NCBI GenBank assembly: GCA_013396995.1
Contig: VWZP01010713.1
Coordinates: 124,001 to 188,000, forward strand
DNA from: Dicaeum eximium
Taxonomy: Eukaryota; Chordata; Aves; Passeriformes; Dicaeidae
DNA length: 64,000 nt
Reading direction: 5' to 3'
The notes under the pieces are model-generated. The model searched no databases. It was not told where the DNA came from and saw nothing but the letters and a program-made list of their open reading frames with translations. Positions 23,501-30,370 of this stretch are shown in pieces. How positions within the stretch are numbered: the stretch's first letter is position 1; every line of letters starts with the position of its first letter. The position numbers and the translations under genes are program-made.

Positions 23501-25603
23501 CAAAACAGATGAAATTGATAGCTCCTCGATGTCAGACGATGACCGAAAAGAGGTTGTCAACATCCAAACGTGGATAAATAAACCTGATGTGAAGTATAAC
23601 TTTCCATGTAATGAAGTAAAAGAGAATGGACATATGTTTCCCAGGTACTGAAATTAATCCTAATTTCAATGAAAACATCCATCTTGATATATGTTCTTTT
23701 TCCTTTATATTAAACTAGGAAATGAAAGTGTGAAACAACCTAGAACAAATTGTTACTGTATTTGCATGCTTGTATTTGCTGTGTTATAGGATGGTAATTA
23801 TGTATAAAACCTGCTGTAAAGTTTGCTTTGAAGAACAAGATAGTAAGAAAAATTGAAGTGGGAGAGAGGAGCTGGAGGTACTTGCCATGCTCTCTGCACC
23901 AGTAATGCTGGAGGCAATGCTGTGCTTGTTTTCAGAAATGGCCATGCTACAGCATTCAAGGAAATTCTGAAGTCTTTTATAGGGCTTTCTTCATTAGATA
24001 TTATGAAAGTATTAAAACTTTTTCTTAGATTTGGTAGCTGTATTTATCTAGCTCTCTCCATGTAGTTTAGTCATAGAATTTAACTTTCTAAATAGCTGAT
24101 TTTTAACTCATTAACAAAACTAATATGTATTTTTCTTTTCCTTCAAGTCATCTCCTAGTAACAGCAACTCACATGTACTGTTTGAGGGAGATTCCATCAC
24201 GAAAGGGACTGGCTTACATACAGTCTCGACAGGCACTCAACTCTGTAGTCAAAATCACATCCAAGAAGAAACACCCAGAACTGATCACCTTTAAGTATGG
24301 AAATAGCAATACTTCAGGCATAGAAATTCTGGCAGTTGAAAGGTAAGCCATCTCAGTAGCAGAGATGTAAATGGTAATGATATCCAGGATGCTGTACACT
24401 CGAAATCAGGGGTATGCTGTAATTCCCAGAACTGAGCTCAGAAATAATACTTTTTATTTAGGAATATGTAATTTGGATATGAATTAGGAAAAAATATTTG
24501 CCAGCAAAATGATGAGTGTTTGAGACCCAGAAGAGAGGAACTACAACTACAGTTGTTGGGGACGGGATTTGTGCAAGTGTTTTCTTTCTGTAATAGGTCT
24601 TAAATAGAAATTAAGTGGACAGTTTTCTGCAGCAAAAATAATGATTTGTGAAGAGTGGGATTTAAGAGTATGGTCATTCTTTTGTGGAATTTTTTTTTAA
24701 CATTTGATTCATGTTCTCTGTGCATTGTGCACGAGTCCAGAAGCCTAAACTCAAAACTCTGACTCCCTGAAACCTGATTCCTAGAAGTTACATGTTACCA
24801 TGCTCAGTATTTGTATGCTTAAGAGGGAGAGGCTTTTTTCCACTGGTGTAGCCTGCTGTTTCTTGGCACTGTTTTAAGAAGGTTGCTGATAGCAGCTGGA
24901 TGTTTCCTCATCCTCTTCCTTGGAGAGAACTATGTGCAGTGGATGCTCTGTTTTCACAAGAGAGGGGAGATGAGTTTACTACCTAACTAGAGGTGTTCTA
25001 TGCCTGTTGGCTCCTTAGGTTTGTAGTAGGTCAACAAAGATAAACTAAAGTTTTGCAGAGAACCTTACTGCTTGTTGAATTACTTCATCATCACCTTGTG
25101 GCCTGGAGCAGATTGACCTAGAGCTATCTATAGGAATTAAAAAAACACAACACACAAAAACCAAAATTAGAAAAAAACCAAACAAACAAACAAAAAACCC
25201 CCACAAAACCAAAAACTGAGCAAGGACTTCTGTGCTTCAGTCAGACAGTGCTATCTGTAGAGATCTTGAATGGTCTGGCCTATCCCATTGTCAATTTTAA
25301 TTTCCAAGATGACCTGTGAAGTACTTCTCAACAGTTCTAAGTTCAGAAAGTTTCATAGTATAACCAGGAATTAAATATTATTTTCTTAGTATTTTTTTTT
25401 TCCATTTTAATGTATTCCCCACCTCCCTTCCTCCTAGACAGTGGAAGAATGAGAAGAATTATGGAATTTATTCTCAAAAATTTTATAGTGAATTAATGAT
25501 TGCTTTTTCTAATTTTTTAAGGTATTTGATTCCAAATGCAGGTGATGCTACCAAAGCCATAAAACAACAGATCATGAGAGTATTGGATGCCTTGGAGAGT
25601 TAA
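2390..25603 (+). CDS. TBC1D23: TBC1D23, TBC1 domain family member 23 (5' partial, 18 coding exons)
   Basis: Family knowledge: a trans-Golgi adaptor whose N-terminal half binds golgin-97/golgin-245 and whose C-terminal PH-like domain binds the FAM21 subunit of the WASH complex, bridging endosome-derived vesicles to the Golgi. Human loss causes pontocerebellar hypoplasia. Seen here: coding joins 2390-2501, 2742-2847, 4821-5025, 6313-6436, 8573-8697, 8812-8855, 9519-9622, 10417-10537, 11397-11489, 14048-14218, 14435-14477, 15229-15335, 16001-16143, 17558-17602 (cassette), 20663-20751, 23509-23644, 24148-24342, 25522-25603. Domain order is TBC, rhodanese-like, linker, PH-like. I see no canonical IxxDxxR or YxQ finger motif in the TBC part, as expected for this catalytically inactive member. 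The initiating exon (about 17 residues in human) is upstream of the window. All phases join except at the 10417 exon, where an N occupies the donor. Confidence 0.97.
2742..2847 (+). CDS. TBC1D23: TBC1D23 coding exon 3
   Basis: Encodes IALNVVGKGDSLASWDGSLD and the following TBC-domain residues, ending in a split Asp codon. Acceptor ttttcag before 2742; donor GTAAGT at 2848. 106 nt. Confidence 0.95.
2848..4820 (+). other. TBC1D23 intron 3, no gene seen
   Basis: AT-rich intron of about 2 kb. I see no coding exon or recognised mobile element. A short inverted repeat (agcattgat / atcaatgct) lies at 3481-3521. It is probably incidental. Confidence 0.6.
4821..5025 (+). CDS. TBC1D23: TBC1D23 coding exon 4
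   Basis: Encodes the core of the TBC domain, including LDIESIITFYCKSRN, WIHLLKPLVH and RSDLYNCFYAIMNKFIP. Acceptor ttcag at 4816-4820; donor GTAAAA at 5026. 205 nt with split codons at both ends (Asp in, Arg out). Confidence 0.96.
6313..6436 (+). CDS. TBC1D23: TBC1D23 coding exon 5
   Basis: Encodes DCFMKGRPFHLFRLL, QYHEPELCSFLD and TPDSYALNW of the TBC domain. Acceptor tttctag before 6313; donor GTAATA at 6437. The residues FM at the exon start differ from the SQ I recall for mammals. 124 nt, ending in phase 0. Confidence 0.94.
6437..8572 (+). other. TBC1D23 intron 5, no gene seen
   Basis: AT-rich intron of about 2.1 kb with scattered short open frames lacking recognisable similarity. I see no repeat family I can name. 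Confidence 0.55.
8573..8697 (+). CDS. TBC1D23: TBC1D23 coding exon 6
   Basis: Encodes LGSLFSYYCSAEVTQAIWDG and ADPFFIYFLMLIILVNA, the C-terminal part of the TBC domain. Acceptor tttttag before 8573; donor GTAAGT at 8698. 125 nt, leaving two bases of a Lys codon. Confidence 0.96.
8812..8855 (+). CDS. TBC1D23: TBC1D23 coding exon 7 (44 nt)
   Basis: Short exon encoding DVILAQESDKEEMI with split Lys codons on both sides. Acceptor ttttcag before 8812; donor GTAAGT at 8856. It lies only 114 bp after the preceding exon. Confidence 0.93.
9060..9097. repeat. 16-bp tandem duplication
   Basis: The unit ctagtatatactacct occurs at 9060-9075 and again, identically, at 9076-9091, followed by a partial third copy (ctagta). 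It lies within a TBC1D23 intron. Confidence 0.9.
9519..9622 (+). CDS. TBC1D23: TBC1D23 coding exon 8
   Basis: Encodes FLETSPANLDLEDIEDLFSL and AQYYCSKTPASFRK. Acceptor tatctcag before 9519; donor GTAATA at 9623. 104 nt, ending in phase 0. Confidence 0.96.
10417..10537 (+). CDS. TBC1D23: TBC1D23 coding exon 9 (donor contains an N)
   Basis: Encodes DNHSLFGSSLLGLKDDDTDL and SQALCLAVSVSEILQANQQQ. Acceptor tattag before 10417. The 3' boundary is uncertain because position 10538 is N. If N is G, the donor is GT at 10538-10539 and the exon ends in phase 1. If N is T, the donor is GT at 10537-10538 and the exon ends one base earlier, in phase 0, which fits the next acceptor at 11396. Confidence 0.9.
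11397..11489 (+). CDS. TBC1D23: TBC1D23 coding exon 10 (rhodanese-like start)
   Basis: Encodes [20 protein letters not shown] and LSTAFHLDSDL, the first half of the rhodanese-like domain (VVDxRPxxxYxxGH signature). Acceptor ctttcag before 11397; donor GTTTGT at 11490. 93 nt, phase 0 at both ends. Confidence 0.95.
12341..12703 (+). mobile_element. CR1 LINE 3' fragment, plus orientation
   Basis: Shows hallmark CR1 3'-end sequence in order: gagaaaaggaggctga, then cttctcccaagtaa, ttgcaccaggggaagtttag, atattaggaaaaatttcttc, accatccctggaggta and gggtcttttccagcct. About 360 bp and diverged. The open frame within it is not a gene. It lies in TBC1D23 intron 10. Confidence 0.9.
12704..14047 (+). other. 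TBC1D23 intron 10, part downstream of the CR1 copy
   Basis: AT-rich intronic sequence with no coding exon or repeat I recognise before the acceptor at 14046-14047. Confidence 0.6.
14048..14218 (+). CDS. TBC1D23: TBC1D23 coding exon 11 (rhodanese-like)
   Basis: Encodes [20 protein letters not shown], then GGEHLCFMGSGREEEDM and NMVLAHFLQ. The CFMGSGRE loop sits at the position of the rhodanese active-site loop. Acceptor tttcacag before 14048; donor GTACAA at 14219. 171 nt, phase 0 at both ends. The internal Met is not a start. Confidence 0.97.
14435..14477 (+). CDS. TBC1D23: TBC1D23 coding exon 12 (43 nt)
   Basis: Encodes KNKEYVSIAKGGFV with a trailing split Ala codon, the last strand of the rhodanese-like fold. 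Acceptor ttgcag before 14435; donor GTAAGC at 14478. Confidence 0.95.
15229..15335 (+). CDS. TBC1D23: TBC1D23 coding exon 13
   Basis: Encodes LQQHLADINVEGPENGYGHW and IASTSGSRNSINSVD, running from the end of the rhodanese-like domain into the linker. Acceptor tttaacag before 15229; donor GTAAGT at 15336. 107 nt. Confidence 0.96.
16001..16143 (+). CDS. TBC1D23: TBC1D23 coding exon 14
   Basis: Encodes GESPNGSGDGKGVKSLVNKM, TVALKTKSVNVKEKVISF and IENTSTPVD of the linker. Acceptor tttaacag before 16001; donor GTGCGT at 16144. It ends with two bases (AG) of an Arg codon that joins equally to the cassette exon or to the constitutive exon at 20663. Confidence 0.96.
17108..17323 (+). mobile_element. 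CR1 LINE 3' fragment, plus orientation
   Basis: Contains tattaggaagaaattctt, caggttgcccagggaagctg, ccatccctggcaatg, ctcaaggccaggctggttgg and ggtcccttccaacccaagcc, characteristic of a CR1 3' UTR of a different subfamily from the copy at 12341. It ends 235 bp before the 45-nt TBC1D23 cassette exon. Confidence 0.9.
17558..17602 (+). CDS. TBC1D23: TBC1D23 45-nt cassette exon 15
   Basis: Translates in phase as IPFNISWPDRASLE plus a split Arg. This lines up with the 15-residue alternative segment I recall from the longer human isoform (FN, PWPDR and E-R shared). Flanked by actgtag and GTAAGC. Exactly 45 nt, entering and leaving in the same phase, so inclusion or skipping both keep the frame. The upstream tract tctgtcctctgcccc is pyrimidine-rich. 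Whether it is used in this species, and in which tissue, cannot be read from DNA. Confidence 0.85.
17603..20662 (+). other. TBC1D23 intron 15
   Basis: AT-rich intron of about 3 kb. It holds a (GTTT)5 run at 19391-19410 and poly(T) near 20377-20395. I see no further exon or mobile element. Confidence 0.6.
19391..19410. repeat. (GTTT)5 simple repeat
   Basis: Five perfect copies of gttt within an intron of TBC1D23. Confidence 0.95.
20663..20751 (+). CDS. TBC1D23: TBC1D23 coding exon 16
   Basis: Encodes [20 protein letters not shown] and IGDEEEYDT, the start of the region leading into the C-terminal PH-like domain. Acceptor caacag before 20663; donor GTACAG at 20752. 89 nt with split codons at both ends. 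Confidence 0.96.
20752..22107 (+). other. TBC1D23 intron 16, 5' half
   Basis: AT-rich, with a poly(A) run at about 21307-21323. No exon or named repeat seen before the CR1 remnant at 22108. Confidence 0.55.
22108..22195 (+). mobile_element. CR1 LINE 3' terminal remnant, plus orientation
   Basis: About 90 bp resembling the very 3' end of CR1: cttgagcaggggggttggac, then caggtgacctccagagatct and a degenerate tctgtgac end. Confidence 0.8.
22600..23060 (+). mobile_element. Old, highly diverged CR1-like internal fragment
   Basis: Blocks resembling the CR1 region upstream of its 3' UTR appear in the expected order: gaatgactgggtaataaaat, ggcacatgaaattcag, agcagtcagaaaagcagatc and aatctacaattcatccacat. 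Divergence is heavy and the boundaries are approximate. A repeat-masking search should label this CR1; no hit would refute it. Confidence 0.55.
23509..23644 (+). CDS. TBC1D23: TBC1D23 coding exon 17
   Basis: Encodes EIDSSSMSDDDRKEVVNIQT, WINKPDVKYNFPCNEVK and NGHMFP. Acceptor aaaacag before 23509; donor GTACTG at 23645. 136 nt; the first two bases complete a split Asp codon. Confidence 0.97.
24148..24342 (+). CDS. TBC1D23: TBC1D23 coding exon 18 (PH-like domain)
   Basis: Encodes HLLVTATHMYCLREIPSRKG, LAYIQSRQALNSVVKITS, KHPELITFKYGNSNTSG and IEILAVE, the core of the C-terminal PH-like domain that binds FAM21 in the family. Acceptor cttcaag before 24148; donor GTAAGC at 24343. 195 nt. Confidence 0.97.
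25139..25215. repeat. A-rich / (CAAA)n low-complexity tract
   Basis: About 75 bp of almost pure A and C containing (caaa) runs, in the last TBC1D23 intron. Confidence 0.85.
25522..25603 (+). CDS. TBC1D23: TBC1D23 last coding exon with stop
   Basis: Encodes YLIPNAGDATKAIKQQ, IMRVLDALES and a TAA stop at 25601-25603. Acceptor ttttaag before 25522. The C-terminus matches the family ending. Confidence 0.97.
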
Positions 25604-27265
25604 TAACTAAAGACTTTGTAGAGACCAGTTTATAAAGAAGAAGCAACCAAGATACTGTATGTGGACACAAGCTGACTGTTTCCCAACTGAATACTAACTT
25701 AAGAGAATTTTTCTGTTTGCTGGTGGGAGTGCCTGAGTAGCAGGCTTAAGATAGGGTAAATTATTATCCATTTCTGAACAGGGCTTTTGTTTTGTTTTTC
25801 TTAATTATAATTTTTTTGTTTTGAAGAAGTGTTTATAAAGGTCAGTTTGTTTTGTTTTAATGCAGCCTTAATAGGAGTGATCTGCATCTTTGCAAGAGCA
25901 GATGCAGCTGGGTTCATGTTAAGTGTGTTAAAGGAATGAAGGACTGTGAGATACAGAGAAGCAGTTGAAAATACAATGTTTTTTTAAATTATTATCCCTT
26001 GCAAATAAAATGTCTCCATTGCCTACAGTCTAGAAATTTGATTTTGTCTACCAGGTAGTATCAAAGACTAATTTAAAATTTAGGCTTTTCAGCAGAGCAA
26101 ATACAAATCTTAAAAACACTGTTTCCGCATTACAAATGGTTACATCCAGTTTGGGCTGCAGATAAATGGAAAAAATACAAGCAATTTGTAAAATTAAGAG
26201 GTTTTTATAGTCTTACCAGCTACTAGGCTAAATAACTGGAATTGGGGGTAAAGATTATTTTTAAATACTGAAATTAACTGTAGTTTTTACTACAGGGTTG
26301 TGATTTCTTTTAATTATGCAAAATTTTACATTTCATAGGTTGAGGCTGTTTCTCTTGTAAAGATGAGTGTGTGCATTGAAATGCGTGTTTCATGATGGAA
26401 TATGACTGTTGAAAACAAGTTGCCTTGCTCCTCAGAAACAAAATATCTAAGAACTTTAGATGTTTAAAACTCTTCAGTTCAGCACAAAAGTGAGTAGACG
26501 CTGACCAAAGGTGTATTCAGCAAGAAGATGAATGCACACAAAACCAGGGAAGAAACTCCAGTGCTGTATACCTGTGATAAATGTATTCTTTACCGGTTGC
26601 CATCATTCATTCAAGCATTTGTTTATATTATTTTGAGTAACAACTTCTAAATTAGTACATGTTTGGGGGATGGCAACTATATGATTGTACATCATAAGTT
26701 TTCCATTTGTTCAAGAATGGTTCTCTTGTTCAAAGCTCAGTACAGGAATGTTCTTATGGACAAGGCAGAAGATCTTTGTAGACTGATGGGAAATCACCAA
26801 AAACTGTAAAATAAAGATAATGGGGATTAGCTTTGCTGCATTAAATCTTCTGATTACTTTAATCAAACCTATGATTTGGTACTTCATCAGAAGATGAAAT
26901 AAGTTAAACTGACCTTTATAAAAACCATTTATTCTAAGTTATTTTACTAGGAATCAAGCTAGGGCACCTTAATTCTGGAACTGATCACTTTTTTTTTTCT
27001 TCTTAGTATCTGAGTAAATACCAATAGAACTTGAACTGTTGAAAATATTTGCATGAAATTGCACCTGGGCCAATGCTCATGTATTTATAGTTTTGCCCAG
27101 CAGCTGTTGTATTACATTTTCCTCTTCCTAATCCCTTCTGAAAATATCCTCAAGAGTCTCTGACTCTGTGCCTACTTCAGCAACAAGATTTTTTCATGTA
27201 AAGATGTTTGTGCTACTGTTTATAAACTACAGTTGTAAATAAACCAGTACAATTTGAACATAACT
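25604..27265 (+). other. TBC1D23: TBC1D23 3' UTR (inferred extent)
   Basis: Non-coding sequence after the stop with three canonical AATAAA hexamers at 26004-26009, 26810-26815 and 27238-27243. The last is followed by a U/GU-rich stretch (acttgttctgtc). The distal end is inferred from that signal. Confidence 0.65.
27238..27243 (+). terminator. TBC1D23: Distal AATAAA poly(A) signal of TBC1D23
   Basis: Canonical hexamer about 1.6 kb after the stop, with a GU-rich element 20-30 bp downstream. Two upstream AATAAA copies at 26004 and 26810 could give shorter transcripts. Confidence 0.6.
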
Positions 27266-29142
27266 TGTTCTGTCAGAAGGCATTTAGTTGCATACTATAT
27301 AAATTCTCTGAATCAATTAAAAGTTTTTCCTAAAGGTGTTTTTTAAATGGAAGTGAATTTGATCTTTGGAGTGGAAGAAGCTGATAATGGATCATAGGGA
27401 GCTACTGCCAGTGACTTCTTAATGTAAGTATTTCAGAACTTAAGTTAATTTCATTAAGGACTTTGGGTGAGCATTCACTGAAAGGTCAAAGTGAATTAAC
27501 AAATAATCGGGTTATAGAAAAAGAAGGGGGAAAAGTGAAAATGACACTCAGTTGTTAAACAGGTGTATTTGAGTATTAAATGTGGAACGTGGCTAATGTG
27601 TATGCTTCACTTTGAGGACAGCAAATACAGCAGACCTTTGAGATCTACAGCAAGTAAAGCAACAGGAAGTCAGTTCTTAAATCCTTTCTCTGTAGAAACA
27701 TATAATCCAAGCCATTTGGAGTCTAGGTATTTGTAAATTTTAAGGCAATGTATAAGTTATCAACAGACCTCTTATCTTAAAAAGCTCAGCCCAAAGTATG
27801 AATAATTTCAATGGTGCTGGTGTATATCTACCCACACTTTAAGGGCCGCTTTTGCCTTGCAGTGTACTTACCTGTAGTTACTATTTTTGTTATAAAACTT
27901 GCATTGCTAAGCAGAAATTCTAAGTATAGTACTGCTGTGATATTTTTTGAAAAGAAAAATCAAAAAAGTTGGTATGCTACTTCCTGTCCCTTTTAGCTTC
28001 AAGGATTTTTTGTAAATTATATTTGCTAGAGCATGCACCATGGTCTGCATTGTTGACTATAAGGTGACAGTTTACGGTATGATGCAGGAGTGAGAGAAAT
28101 GAGGTCTGGAGTAGGAAAGAAAGTCTTGGAGTAAACTTCCCTGCCAAATGAAAGCTCTTACCTTTGTGTCATAGTGAGAGTTGGTGCTTCTGTGTTCACT
28201 GATGGCTCTTCGCTTGTCTCACAAATTCTTTTAGATTCTGATTTGTATTAGAATTTGTAAAGAACTTTACATGTATTACCCACCAAAAATACTGTTGATT
28301 GCAGAGTTGCAATTTTTAAAATTGCCTTTTCCTGTTAGCCCTAACACATGGGCCTCACCTGTGATTGTATAATTTCCTTACAACTACATGTCAGCTGTAG
28401 TTTCAAAACTTCAGGTACTGTTGAATAAGCTTTTTCAATATAGGCATAGTCTACTGAATGTATGATGTGTTTCCCTTTAGGGAAGGAAAAGGGTGGTACT
28501 ATGTAACTTGTTCTACTGGGTATCTTTAGTGCTTTCAGATACTTTGGTCTGGAAACTTGAAAAATACATTTTATCTCTTTTACCCAGGGGAAACTGGATT
28601 TTTGCACCTTGAAGGGATGATGCTACTTAATTTTTTATTCTTATTTGGGAAGAAGTTGGGAGACAGCTGTTCTTTTTACCTGGAGCCCTGAAAAGTGTGA
28701 TATTCGGGGAAGAAAAAAAATTTAAAAATCATATATGCTCTTTCTACAACCATGGGCATGTATAAAAAGGAGGGAGGCTTGCTAAGGGCTGCTGCACTGT
28801 CCTGCCGTCCTTTGGCTTGGTGAGATTGGTATGAGTGGTTGCCTTTACTGCTACAAGGGATAGGTTGAACAGTTCTCTGGTTGGAGGAAGGTTTGTAATT
28901 GTTGCACGCAATAGACATTGTGCATTTTACAGTGGCTATGCACTTCTCATCCTTTATCTCTCTGCGTGTTTCCTGAAAAGGAAGGTGGGTAAGAGATTGA
29001 TCACTCTGGGTTACCCATTTTATCTTTACCCATTCCTGTGTTATGTGCTTTCAGCTTAGACATAATCTTGTATGAGAAATATTGCTACACAACATAAATC
29101 AACAATTCTACAAACATGCTTCTTGAAAGCTCAAGGCTGGAA
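27266..29142. other. TBC1D23-NIT2 intergenic region
   Basis: About 1.9 kb of AT-rich sequence. I see no conserved exon, RNA gene or named repeat; the open frames here are short and without similarity I recognise. Confidence 0.6.
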
Positions 29143-29180
29143 AATATGCAGATGAGACAGTAATATGCAGATGAGACAGT
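29143..29180. repeat. 19-bp perfect tandem duplication
   Basis: The unit aatatgcagatgagacagt occupies 29143-29161 and is repeated exactly at 29162-29180. It lies about 70 bp from the CR1 copy upstream of NIT2. Confidence 0.95.
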
Positions 29181-29247
29181 GCTGAGTAAAGGGGAGCACT
29201 TGGTGTTTAAAGCCAAGGAAGAGCAGCATGGTATTTAGTGTCTTGGT

Positions 29248-29765
29248 TTCACAGAATTGGCAGTGTTGACAGGACCTCTGGAGCTCATCTAGCCCAAGTT
29301 CCCTGCCAAGGCAGGGTCACCTAGAGCAGGTGACACAGGAACTTGTCCAGGTGGGTTTGGAATATCTCCGGAAGGGGAGACTTCACTGGCCAGCCTATTC
29401 AGTGCTCTGCCACCCTCAGTGTAAGGAAGTTCCTCCTCGTGTTTTAGTTTATAGCTGTTGCTCCTTGTCCTGTCACTGAGCACCACTGAAATCAGTCTGG
29501 CACCACCTCCTGACAAATGTTCCACCACCTCCTTTGAGATGTTCATATGCACTTAAGAGATCTCCTCTCAGCCTTCCCTTCTCTGGACTAAACAGGCCCA
29601 GCTCCCACAGTCTCTCCTCATAAAAGACATGCCTTGCCATGCATGATCCCAAATCATCTTTGTAGCCACCTTTGTAGAATCTTTGCACCCTCTCTAGTAG
29701 CTCCTTATCTTTCTAGTACTGAGGAGCACGGAAGTGGACACTGCTCGACATCTGGAACACTGTGG
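29248..29765 (-). mobile_element. CR1 LINE 3' fragment, minus orientation
   Basis: Reverse-complement CR1 hallmarks: acctctggagctcatctagc near the low-coordinate end, then gtaaggaagttcctcctcgt, gttgctccttgtcctgtcac, ttctctggactaaacaggcc and tgtggacactgctcg-like text. About 520 bp. It abuts the CpG island of NIT2. Open frames inside it are CR1 remnants, not genes. Confidence 0.9.
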
Positions 29766-29889
29766 AGATGTTTGTACCTTGGAAGATGCTGTTCTTGTAA
29801 AGAAAGACGGGGATGTCCCACGTGAATGAGTTACAAATAAACTGGTACAGGCGCATCAGGAGAAGCCCTTAGCAGACTCAGGGCTGCCA

Positions 29890-30370
29890 GGGGTTGTTGC
29901 GCAGGGTAGGCCCAAGAGGCTCTCGGCACAGCCGGAGCTCTGGGGGCTCCGCTGTCGAACGGGCCCGGGGAGTGCTGCCCTCTCGCCGCCACCCGCGCAG
30001 GCCGGGCCGGGCAGGCCGGGGATGCCTTTAATGCGCGCTTCGCCGCCCAGAACGGGGCCGGCGCTGCGAGTCCCGGCAGCCCCCGCGGGCCGCGGCCGCC
30101 CGGGCGGAGCCGGGAATGCGGGCGGCCGGCGGAGCAATGGCGTGTGAGTGGGAACCTTTCCCGTCCCTCTCCTCCCGCAGTCCCGGCCCCCGGCCGGCCG
30201 GGAAGGGCTCCGCGGGGCGCTGTCCCGGGGGTCCCACGCCTCCTCTGGGTCCCCGGGCCCGGTGAGACCGGAAAGGCCTCTGTCCTAGGCGCTGGTGCAG
30301 CCCGTGGTGGAGTAGTGCCGGGAGAAGGGAGCTGCCGTGGTGCTCCGCTGGCCACAGACCGGGATACAGT
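29890..30370 (+). promoter_or_regulatory. NIT2: CpG island promoter of NIT2
   Basis: An abrupt rise in GC and CpG content (for example ccgcgggccgcggccgcccg near 30080) in an otherwise AT-rich window, enclosing the NIT2 start codon and first splice donor. No TATA box seen upstream, typical of a housekeeping CpG promoter. The transcription start was not determined. Confidence 0.85.
30137..30143 (+). CDS. NIT2: NIT2 coding exon 1 (7 coding bases)
   Basis: ATG GCG T followed directly by the consensus donor GTGAGT at 30144-30149. Joined to the CC that opens exon 2 it yields MAS-FRLALIQ, matching the MTS-FRLALIQ start of mammalian NIT2. Too short for ORF detection; supported by phase, the CpG island and family length. 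Confidence 0.88.

Noticed and set aside
29831..30355. 174-codon minus-strand open frame over the CpG island
   Set aside because: It is Pro/Ala/Arg/Gly-rich from base composition alone, overlaps the NIT2 start exon and shows no domain. GC-rich DNA has few stop codons.
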